Below are positions 23,054 to 34,400 of a stretch of DNA of 64,000 nucleotides, in pieces. A program made the position numbers and the translations under genes. The notes under the pieces were generated by a model that was given only the letters and a program-made list of their open reading frames with translations, was not told where the DNA came from and did no database searches. The stretch's first letter is position 1; each line of letters starts with the position of its first letter. Source of the DNA: Castanea sativa (taxonomy: Eukaryota > Streptophyta > Magnoliopsida > Fagales > Fagaceae); contig NC_134015.1 in assembly GCF_040712315.1 (NCBI RefSeq), positions 12,792,945 to 12,856,944 on the forward strand, read 5' to 3'.

Positions 23054-25054
23054 TGTTGATGTTCGTTTTGGAAGCCCGGTAGTAGGAAGAAGTCCAACAA
23101 TATGGACAGAGTAGAGTTAATGGATTAATGGAAAACCCACTAAGCCCGAATGGCAGGAACAATGGATTATAGGCCCATAAAGTAAATAAATAGGCCTTAA
23201 GAAAAGCAAATGGACCTATGATAGTAAACTCATGGGCATTATGAGATGTAGAAAAGTAAGAATGGGTCATGGCAAGCCCGAGATAATGAAGTAAGAAAGT
23301 AAGGGGTTGGTGGAAAACCCGTGAGTAAGGATGAAGAATAAGGTAATTGGGCCAAGGAAGCCCAAAAGAGTTTGTAAAAACCTATGGGAATGCAAAGTTA
23401 GAAAATGGGCCAAAAATGCTCAAGAAGAAAGAAATGGGACAAATGAGCCCACGAGCAATGTAATGGGCTAATAAAACCCAAAGTAGCATGAGTATAAACC
23501 CAATGACCATATTGAATTATTAAGAGGAGAACAGGCAGCAGGCCTAAAGAGGTCTAGCAAGCACGGGTCAAGTAACACCATGGCCAGAATAGCAGAGTGG
23601 TATGGCAAGAATGGCAACAAAACTACGGAAGGAGCAGAAGATGGTCTAAAGAAAGAAAAACCCACGATCAAACAAGGCCCAGTCCTTGAAAGAAGCAAGC
23701 CAATAAAGAATGGAAAATTAGAAAACAGTTCACGCCATAAAAGGTCAAGGATGAGCAGCAGAATACACAGATGAGCCTTCAGACCATGACAAACGCATGA
23801 GCAGTAGACAAACTTTCAACATACACAAGAAGTGGAGCACGCGCAAAGCCCAGGCACTACCAACCTGTACCTAGCCAATACAGAAGTGGTGGGTCATGAG
23901 CCAGAGGTAAGAGAGGGTATGGTCTAGCGGTAGAGAGAAGGGAAAGCCTATTCTGGGGTTCCCGCTCATATTCTTTTGGGGGTGATGTCTAGCTGGAATG
24001 ACATACCATCCAAAAGAATGAATGATGAGTTGGAACCACTAAGTGCATGCCATAAGAGATAGCAAGCCATAAGAGATATCAAGAGAGAATAACCACACTG
24101 TGGTAGATAAGGATACCACGGTGAGCAAGCAAACAAAACAGTCTTCTTTGTTTGGTAATAAGGAGCGGCACAACCAGTATAGATAAGTGGTGGTGGCTGG
24201 ATAGCTGACAAACCAATGGGTGGTCGGGAGGAACACCCTAAACCAGACAAAAATGGTTAATGGCTAAAATGGTAAAAAACCAGTCACGGCAAGCAGTATA
24301 TAAAGGGTCCTTGTTGTGCACAGTTAAAGGACCACAACCATAGTAACCTCTAGAAGAGAATCCCAGCACCATCATCACCATAACACCACATGAGCAAGCA
24401 TTAAGAAAGAAAGAAAGGAGTGGGAAAGAATCAAAGTAACAAAAAACAGAGAGAAAAGAGAAAGAAAAGGAATAAGGAGTGTAGAATGCCAGGCATGCAC
24501 CAATAGGTTAATCCATTCTCTCCCTCTAAAGGCCTACCCACTATTGAGGATAAAGAACTCATTTGGGCACAAGCCATTCAAGCTCGTTCCCTCAAAGTGG
24601 ATAATTTCTACAGCAGGATCATCCTGTGAGATTACCCACGTTGAGGAAGTAGTTCCCCCCTTGGTCTTAGCCCCGCAACACAATTTAACACAGCAAACTG
24701 ATCTTTCACTCTTTGATTTTATCATTTATTGCTACTATTTCTTATCTCATCTTTACGATTTCATCTATAATGTGTCCTTCTTCCCTGTTTTAATTAAGGA
24801 TCTCTTACTTATTTTGCCTAATAGTGACGTATTTCCTTTATCATTGTTTTATTGCATTTTCTATCATAACTTTTCTATAGTAACTTCATCTGCCATGGGC
24901 ATGTGATTAAGTTTCGGCAAACGGGGCATAGTTTGTGCACAAGCCGGACTAAGGTGAGTTGCGATTGGACCGGTCCCAGCTCTCTTATCCAGGACACTTA
25001 GGCCTAACACAGTAGGAGATAGTCCAGCCCAAAATTACACTCAAGCCCGCCACA
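23054..25054 (+). mobile_element. Long solo LTR (2.0 kb)
   Basis: Starts TGTTGATGTTCG, ends CCCGCCACA, and is flanked by the 5-bp direct repeat ATAAT (23049-23053, 25055-25059). A TATA box (AGTATATAAAGGG) lies near 24296, a plausible transcription start region on the plus strand. There is no gag or pol. It interrupts one unit of the old repeat array, which resumes just after it. Open frames such as 23580-23774 and 24544-24906 have no recognisable protein and are treated as LTR sequence. It could also be a non-autonomous element without paired LTRs, but the solo LTR reading is simplest. Confidence 0.78.
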
Positions 25055-25059
25055 ATAAT

Positions 25060-25350
25060 TAATCAAATATAATTTATTTAATTGTAAACTTTATATATCG
25101 AGGTTACGCACTAAATACTACATCCTCATTTTGCAGTCCCATAATTCATTATAATCAACAAGTTGCAATGGTCTTCTACTTAGTTTTATCATACAACTTG
25201 AACTAGGCCTATCTACTGACCAACTAAACTCGACCTTGAATGACCTAACAACCCGCAAATGGCTCTAAATGCACAAGCGGTCAAGAGGCGGATCCTTCAG
25301 TATTAAAAATGTGGGTTTCGGGTCGAGTCTCATGTCCCATGATTCCTATC
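25060..25350 (+). repeat. Old repeat array, right part
   Basis: Resumes with 'aatttatttaattgtaaact' and runs through the 'tggctctaaatgcacaagcgg' landmark, then fades out near 25350. Confidence 0.65.
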
Positions 25351-26207
25351 CCATCGACCAAATATAAATTCAAAAAAGAAATTAATGTATTGGTGTCACG
25401 CTCTCATTGGTTGGAAATCCAACCTTGTTTGAATCTCCTCAAGTTGTTTCACACTTCATTTGCAATAGAAATATACTAACAACAACAAAACCTTAGTTCC
25501 AAATTTTTTGGAGTCAATAAATTAGTAGAGGTTAGTTATATGTATTCTTTTTTTCAATTCTATTCTATCTAGAATCATAATCTTTTTTATTTGGTTAATT
25601 GACATGTCATTTTCAACTATTTATATTAATGTTATTTTTAGTCTTTTTTCGCTCTCTCAACTTGAACAAAAAAATTATTTTATATAAATTTTCTTAATTT
25701 TTACCATATTTCAAATCCAAATAACAAAAATATTATTTATGTTCTCATATTATTATAATTCAAAATCATTTGACCTCTTTCATTAAAATATAATACACGC
25801 AGGGTGTACACACGTATGTCTCAAAATCCTAATCATTCTTTTTTTTTTTTTAAGTCCTAATAGATTAAAGAAAATTATGAAAGTCGTTATTTCATTATAA
25901 ACAGTAAAAAAAAAAAAAGAACTGAAAAACAATAATGATGATTTTTATTATCATATATAGTGTTGATAACAGTATTAAAGTTTAGTTTAATTGAGGTATT
26001 TTGTATAAGCATAATACAGAAAAACGTTTATATATGTTTTATATTTTTTATTATAAAATGTGTTTTTTTTTTTTAATCTTTCTGTTTCATAAGTTTAATA
26101 CACTCTGACTCTGAATGTGATGCTGGATGTGTAAATTTGTACTCAACTGTAATATGAATCAATCAAGCTCAAGTATAACAATATATTTGTAAACAAAAAA
26201 TTAGACT

Positions 26208-26208
<1 letters not shown>

Positions 26209-26247
<39 letters not shown>
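26209..26247. repeat. (TA)n microsatellite
   Basis: About 19 TA units in AT-rich spacer. Confidence 0.95.
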
Positions 26248-26251
<4 letters not shown>

Positions 26252-26924
26252 TATGTATACATACATAAAAATATACTAATATAAAAATAATATTGAATTA
26301 TATTAGCTTGTAAATAAAATCCTAAAATATTAAATTAGTATTTATAATTTATTGATAATATAAATAGTAATTTTTAATGATTCAATATTAATAAATATAA
26401 TTAATGATATCAGACCTGACTTATCGTCACTTATCATCTTTCAAACAACTAGTGATTAGTTTCTCAAAACAAAACAAAACAAAAAAGACAACTAGTGATT
26501 GGAAAAAGTTCAATAAACAAAAATCATTTTATCTAAATAGCTCAAATTATATAATATAAAAATAATAATCTGTTTACTAATTATTAGCATAAATTTGTGA
26601 ATGGATAAAAAGCTTTTGTTGTTGTGTTTAATATATATGATGACAAAAGATTAAGTTTTTAGTGCTAAAACACACACACACACACTTTAATTACACTCTC
26701 TCACAAGCTCAAACACATTACTTAACCTGAAGTACCACTACAAAATGGCCTAACTAAAATTAATCAAATTTGAATATGTAATCTAACTCCTTTATGAGCT
26801 TAGGTGGCTTTGTTTAATGTTTAATTATTTTGATTTTATATTATTATTATAACTATGTGTGCACCAACAATGCAAATTGTTTGCCACATATGTATTTTCT
26901 ATTAATAAGTTAACAGTATGGACC

Positions 26925-27180
26925 AAGTTGATTGCAATTTAAAAATAACATAAACTAAATTGATTGCTACCAAAATGTAGTGATTAAATTGATAGTAACC
27001 CTAAAATGTAAGAACCAAAATAATATTATTGCCTAAAATTAAATAAACAATCCAAACTTGTTGCAATTTAAATATAACATAAATCAAATTAACTGTTACC
27101 AAAATATAAGAACTAAATTGACTGTAACCCAAGAATATAAGAACCAGAATAGTATTTTTGCCTAAAATTAAGTGAAAAAT
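26925..27180. repeat. Diverged ~120-bp tandem duplication
   Basis: Two copies share 'ttgcaatttaaa.ataacata', 'gttaccaaaat' and 'gcctaaaatta'. Non-coding. Confidence 0.6.
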
Positions 27181-28421
27181 TAAGATTTTTTAATACTCAA
27201 TTCATTTGCAACCCTATTTATAATAGACTTGCGACTTACATGACTTGAAATCTGAAAACCATATAAATTTGATGTTCAAGTGACATTGCCTAGATCATCG
27301 TAGGCTTAACAACTATTTCTCCTCCTAATCCTTTTCAAAACCACCGTGCGTTTCCATGAGGTGCATGATTAAGGGTGGGCTTGGCTGTGATCTCAAATTA
27401 GTATCAAGCACACCACGCTCCGTTGTTTCGCTGTGAAATGTTTTCAATCAGAATATTTTCAAGTATTTTGTATGACATTAAATTTTTCAAACACAAACCA
27501 CCAAATGAGGGTGTTAGAGACACGATGTCTTTTTGTAAAATGTTTTAACAAGCTTTTTTTTTTGTAAATGTTTCACAAAATTTTACAGTTAACGAAAACT
27601 TTTTCTTGCTTGACCAAATTTTACAAATTAAACGCCGGAAAATACTGAAAATATTTTCAAAATTACAGCAAAAAAGAAGAAGAAGAAGAAGCGAAATTGG
27701 CATGGTATCCACTTATGTTTATGGCTGAAACATGGTATATTGAGTATCCACTTGCTAACGTTATACAACACTAAAACCACACACTCATCAGTCATCCTTC
27801 AGCTTATTATCAGAAAATTTCTTTCAGTTTTGTTTGACAAGGTGCAAGACACCTTTTTTGGTCCAGCCCACTCTGAAAATTAGTTCTTCAATGAGCTTTG
27901 TGTGCTATCAAATGACCTCAACAAAAGGAAGTCCTCTTTTTAACTCAGACAATGAACATATATCAAGGTTCTCCTGAATTCCCATGCAAACCTGGGTTAG
28001 TCTGAGGAATTTGGTCTGTTCTTCTATCTTGCGTGATTTTATTTATTTTCTTCGTTACCTGGGGTTATTTCATCTAATTGACACAGACAGCAGTGAATAA
28101 TGATCCCAAACAAGTTTCAAATTTTCCATATTTTGGTTAAATCAAGAACATATGGAAATCATGTACTTCATCAGCGTATGTATACGGAGCTCATTTACAC
28201 ACATCCCCTCCCTTCCCACTTCTCTCTTAAAAAAAAAAAAAAAAAAAGAATCCGGTATACTCACAGCACACTTATATTCCATTCCAAGGAAATTGGCCAG
28301 AAAGAACATACTGACTAAAATACCTCCTCTGCACATTTATAATGAGGGGAGAGAGATTCTTATACCTCTATCTGTAACTGGCTAGGAATTAATCATGTAG
28401 TGTTAATGCTTTGTAAAGTGT

Positions 28422-31400
28422 TCAACGGTGTAAAAGGTATCCAAGCTCAACACTGACGATGGCCACCATACAAACAAATAGAAGAGGAAATCCGACTTGA
28501 ACTCTTCTCACTCCTCTTTTGCTCAACTCTGACTGCAAAGCAAGAAAGGTAAAAGAAAAATGTCAATGCCACAAATAAGGAACAAAAGCAAAGGAGGAAT
28601 CAATTGATGCAAAAAGCAATTGGGGAAAATGAGGTTGGTATGCTACATATAGGAGCGCAGGACTAGATGTTTTTAATAAACAGATAGTGACCAGATAAGA
28701 TTTACAGTCGATAAATTCCATTGCACTAGGATAGGGAAAAAAAAAATGCATTGCAAGGCTTATGGCAGAACTCACTGACTTTAAGAATATCAAAAGAAAC
28801 ACTAAGAAAAGAATATGTTCAAGAAGTAACAACTTACAAGTTTCTCCTGGAAGACTCTTATATCTTGAATGCTTGAACTCTTCTCCTCTGTTAGCTTTGA
28901 AATAGTAACTTCAGCCTGCAAAGGAAATCCAAAGACTTGAGTGCTATAGAACAAGATTTCTTCCTTGTACTAAACAGATTCATTATAAATTTTATAAAAC
29001 AACAAAATTGAACTGATATCAAAATACCATATAAAACAAAAGAAATATATATGGTCATTCCATATGCGAGGACTACTATAACTAATCAATTCCTAAGGCA
29101 TAATTGTAAAGAATCTGATATGATCAGGGGGCAAATAACACAATTATCCCCATCAGGGGGATAATTGTAACAAATATGATATAAGCAGGAGGCAAATATC
29201 ACACAATTATCCCCATCCCAAAGAAGTTTATAAGAACCAAATATTAGATGATCCCGTGGGTAGAACATACAATAAGGGACTGAGCCAATAAGGACGGAGA
29301 AGAATTACTGAAGAAAATTTTCATTTTCAATAGGGACTTCATCATAAAATTTCAACCAAAACTCTAAATTGAGAAGAAATGCCAACAATAGACCCTGTGG
29401 ATGCATAAGATTATAGAATACAAATCCTAAATAGTCATTGAGATAGTGAATGAACATGGGACCAGGGAATTTATTTTCAGAGGTCATATAGCCCTACAAC
29501 TGCGAGAGTTAATGAATGGATATGCATCAACCTTTTTTTTTTTTTTTTACAATTGATTTCTAAATCTTAGTTGATTTGATATGATACTAGAACTATAGAA
29601 GGCAAAATAAAATAGAGATTTGTTGTAATGAAACCATATTATATCGAAAGAAGGTAAGTGGATAAGAAATGGATTTCAGTAACCAAATCCTTGATACGGT
29701 CACAACAGAGTGCAATAATTGAATTTCAGAGTGCAAACTGGACGCAAACAAAGAATAGCAACACTATTCTATTCCATTTATTTGTTATTGCCCTGATTAG
29801 TCACACTGTAATTATACCATAAATTTTAACAAAGATTCTAGAAAGACTGACCTCCTTTAGCTTTGATTCAAGACCATTTAGTTTTGTCTTCATCTCCTCG
29901 ACATCTTTAACTAAATTTAACTCATCAACATTCTTTGCTGATTTCAACTCCACATCCTCTGCTGGCTCCAATTTTGCATCATTTGCTGGCTCCAATTCTG
30001 CATCCTTTTCGGGCTCCAATTCTGCATCCTTTGATAGGTTCAGCTCAGAATCCTTAGCTGGTTCCATTTCTGCATTATTTGCTGGCTCCAATTCAGTATA
30101 CTTTGCATGCTTCAGTTCAGTGTTCTTTGCTGGCTTAAGTTCTGCATCCTTTAATGGCTTCAGAACTGAATCCTCTACTGGCTTAAGTTCTGCATGCTTT
30201 ACTGGCTTCAGTACTGCATCCTCTGCTGGCTTCAGTTCTGCATCCTTTGCTGGCTGCAGTTCTGTATCCTTCACTGTTTTCAGCTCCATATCCTCAGCTA
30301 GATTTAGCACCTTTTCGTTAAACAATTTGGACTCATCTATATCCTTAGCAACCTGAACCAATAAAATAAGCACTACCATATGATTTTCTACAAGCAATTC
30401 TAGTTTACCATTTAATATGCTTGATCTACTTGAAACTCAATCAACATATTAGTGATAACATATACCAGGATAATTCTGACCTATCAAAAAAACATATATA
30501 CCAGGATAATTCTTCCCTACTAAACTAAAAAACGCGGGTAGGGTGTTGACCCAAGACATGGTGAAATCAAATGAAAAACAAAGGCAACTTATTGAAGTAT
30601 TCAAAAATTATGGGGGAGAGAATTAGTTAAGCCCAACATTGTTAACTAAGAAGAGTTTATCTAACCGTTAGCTGCGTTTCCTCTCTACCCAATTCTTGAC
30701 TTTTTTTCAATTTTGAAACTTCATGAGCTAGCCCCTGTTTCCGTAGTCCATTAATTGGTGACAGTTCTGGTGAACTGGGCGGGCTAATGAGGGTCACTCT
30801 CAACTTGTTTTCTTCAATGTACTTGCTGCCATCCTTGGCAAACTGCCAAAACAATCTATGAGAAGCCAAAATATAGAATCAAGAACAACAAAACTACAAA
30901 AACATACCATGCTAGGTGTAATGTCCTCATCAATTGTTCCAGCAGGAACAATAGTGCTTTGGATCAAAAACTTGTCTTTGCACACCATATCAAGCGGAGC
31001 TGTCCGTTGAGCTTGCATTGTAACTACATGGACACATAAGGCAATTAAGATAGATAAAATAACAACATAAGGAAATAGAATGCCAAAAACTGGAGCAAAA
31101 CCAAGTGAAAAATCATATCTAGACCAAAATTTTCAAGTATCAGCAAAAAAATTTAATCACACTATGACCTCATGACATATCAATGGTTTTTTATTTAAAA
31201 ATTTCCTGATGAAATCCATATCAAATTATGGAGCAACCAAATTTCTTCCCCAAAAACCACAAAACCTGTGCATGTGTCCCTGACTATGTTTATGTGTGTG
31301 CGTGACTGTGTGCAATATGAATTTACAGATGGAAAGATAATAAAAAAAATAAATTAAAAAATTACCAAAGAGCAACAAATTCAGCTGAGACAAATCTTCC

Positions 31401-34400
31401 CTTGCTAGGCTCAAAACCATTGTTTGTGCTTATTATAATTTAAGCATCATTTTGATTGCAGGGCTGTGTTGATGGCCTTTGTCAAGCCCTTGATTTTATG
31501 ATTTGACTTTGTTTCTAAAAGTGTATGGGTCGGTCCATTTTGCCTCAATGAAGAGAAAACATTTCCTTATCAAAGGTGGTTCTTTAATACCAATGGTAAC
31601 TATGTTAATTGACATCAATTATCAATATGAATACCAAGTAACAACTAAATCAATGGAGAGAATATCAATATCCTAACTGTGACTAAAAGAAAAAAAGTTA
31701 TCCAACTTACGAAACAATGAAACTCAAACTAAAAATGCTATTATCAATGCAAAAAAGTAAAGAGTGCACTAACATAATAGCTAGAGATCTAATTAGTAAA
31801 ACTTAAACTTACAAAGCTACTTACTTGCATTAACACCTTGATAGGACTAGCAAAAAAACACCCTTAAACTAGTGGATTACAAGCAAAATAATAAGAGGAA
31901 TCAGTTTAAGATGTCTTCTTGCTTGGAATGTAAGTCTCCATTTTACTTGAGATCTTGACAGTTATCAATGGATGCTTGTAACACGTGGAGTTCCATCCTT
32001 TAATTGTATATGACACTTGTCACTAAATCAACATCAAGAGTTAATTTCTCTTTTGAATTTTAGTAAACGTAGTGATTAGTATATTCCACTCCTTTATTTT
32101 AAGTAAAACACTGCCACCTCATCATCATGTTGATACTCCTTACACATGCTGTCTCCCTCTCCCTCAGGCACCACTTATTTCTTTAGTTACAATACTAACC
32201 ATTGAATTTAGTAACAACGTTTCAGTTTTCGTCCCTAAATATTTGATACATCTCTCTCTCTCTCTCCCTCCCCCCCCCCTTTTTAATATTTTAAATAAAA
32301 CACTGCCACCTCATCATCGCATTTTAAATATATTGCGCCACAGTGTACTGATACTCCTTACACATGTCTGATCTCCCTCTTTCACCCAGTTAGACAGGGA
32401 TCTTTTGTTGCCAGACTTGAGTCAATTAAATCCATTACTGCAGGAAGCAAAATTCAAACCATTTGAAGTGGCTACACCAATCTTCTTTTGACAACATGCA
32501 CTGTCCATTAAGCTTCTCAATTCTCAACATTAATTTAGTTATATTTAATTTTAGGAGTCAATTGTATTTTTACTGGTCAAATCGATTTTATTTTAGGTCT
32601 CAGTAATTAATTAGGTTATTAATAATTTTAATTAATTTCCTAGAGTCAAGGCTATTTTTATAATTCATTAATTAGTTTTCCTAAGTCAAGTAGAAATAGG
32701 GTTTAGATCTAATAGTCTATTTAGGCTTGCTATTGTACTCCTATGGAGACAATTTTGATTGAGTAATAAATTGGGTTCCAGGGATACCCTAGTGACTCCA
32801 AAACCTCTTGTGATAAGTAATCAGAAAGCTTTTATAAATGAAAGAAAGAAAGTCATACAAGAAGTTCATGATGATGAACAACAAGAGAAAAGCTACTAGA
32901 GAGATAAGCTAAGAGAGGACATAAACACACAGAGAGAAGAACAATTAGTAAACCCCCAACAACGAGACCACTCTAAGAGACTACGCTGGCATAAAAGATT
33001 TAGCTCAATCAAGGTCTTCTCTTTGTCCTCAAAGGAACGGCGATTCCACTCCAACCACACAATCCACATTAAGCACCCTGGAACCAAGTTCCATATGTCC
33101 GACTTATCCTTTCCATGCCACTAATACCAATAACAGATCAAATCCACCACCGATCCTGGCATAACCCAAGGAATCCCAAAGGCCTGAAGCATACAAGACC
33201 AAAGGGCATGTGTAACAGGACAATGCAGGAGAAGGTGGTTAACCGACTCCCCATCCTTGCAACACAAACAACACCTATTAACCAAAGTCCGACCCTTAAG
33301 CATGAGGTTATCCAAGGTGAGAATCCGGCCATGAGCAGCAGACCACAGAAAAAACTCTTGGAATTCTTTCAATTGTCTAGTTCTAACTCCAACCAACAGT
33401 CGGTGTTGACTCCTAGATTTTCTATCTTTTTGGCCCTTGCTCCAAACAATCCTAAGTGCTAATTCCTAGGTTTTTATTGTTTCTTTCTTTGTTTCTCTAT
33501 TGCAAATTTTCTTTCAATCTTAGTGCTGCATGAAAAATCAATCTATGATTTTCAGACATCGCTGTGGGTCACAACCAAAATTGAAATAACCATAAAATGC
33601 AACCATCACCAAAATTTGAATAACCAGAAAATCCAACTTCGTTCAACCCCATCATCTGTGAAACCTCCACTTTGCACACAACCAAGGTAGGGCATTCGCT
33701 TTCCTTCTCCTAGCCAAAAAACCACCCACACCAACCCAAGCCTAGTGTATTCATATCCCCCCCCCCCCAAAAAAATACCCAAACTACCCACACAGCCAAC
33801 AACCCGCAACCAGTCATCTTTGTCATATCCCAAACAAACCAACCCTTGGCCTCAACTGCAAGTGCCAAAACAGAACCCAAAAATAAAATAAATAAACAAA
33901 TAAGACCTAGCAACCATCTAAAGTCTTGACCTCATCATCGGTAATCCCAACTGATCCACATTCTGAGACCCACCCATTAAAAAGAAGAAACTGCCCTTTG
34001 ACTTATTGAGCCTGCGATTTGATCACCAAGATCCTCAACGTAAACCCCATCAATTGCAGACAAACCAAAAGAACACCATAGTCAACGACAACTCTCAGAC
34101 AATTTTGGTTTTACAGTCCTTTTGTGTCATGTTCATTGACCTTATCCATTCACTGCACCACCATATTGCTTGTTCCTACTTCAACAAAGAACCATTGACA
34201 AGCCTGTTCAGTGCACACAACTCTTCTATTGTTGCAGTTTGCACACTTTTTCTAATTCAACTGAAAAATGGGTAAAGAGTGCAATGTCGTTTAGCCTGTT
34301 TCCAACCCAACTAAGTTCTTCAAGGTCATGTGTGTAGAATACTAAATGGCTAATAAGCCAAACTTTCAAGATACCACAAGTCCAGACCGTGATTCAGTTG

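Larger units (their letters stand above)
25351..28421. other. AT-rich intergenic region, no gene seen
   Basis: It holds T- and A-runs, a (TA)n tract and a diverged tandem duplication (listed separately). Nothing coding was recognised. The last few hundred bases before 28422 should contain the 3' UTR of the VAP gene on the minus strand. The A/T-run near 28229 explains the small open frames at 28100-28385. Confidence 0.55.

Noticed and set aside
23905..23970. tRNA-like A box (ggtctagcggtaga) and B box-like ggttcccgct in the 2-kb LTR
   Set aside because: No cloverleaf can be folded and it lies inside an LTR; the resemblance is short and probably chance.
32520..33560. Possible LTR into which the LINE fragment inserted
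   Set aside because: The composition is LTR-like, but I could not find TG/CA ends or a target duplication.
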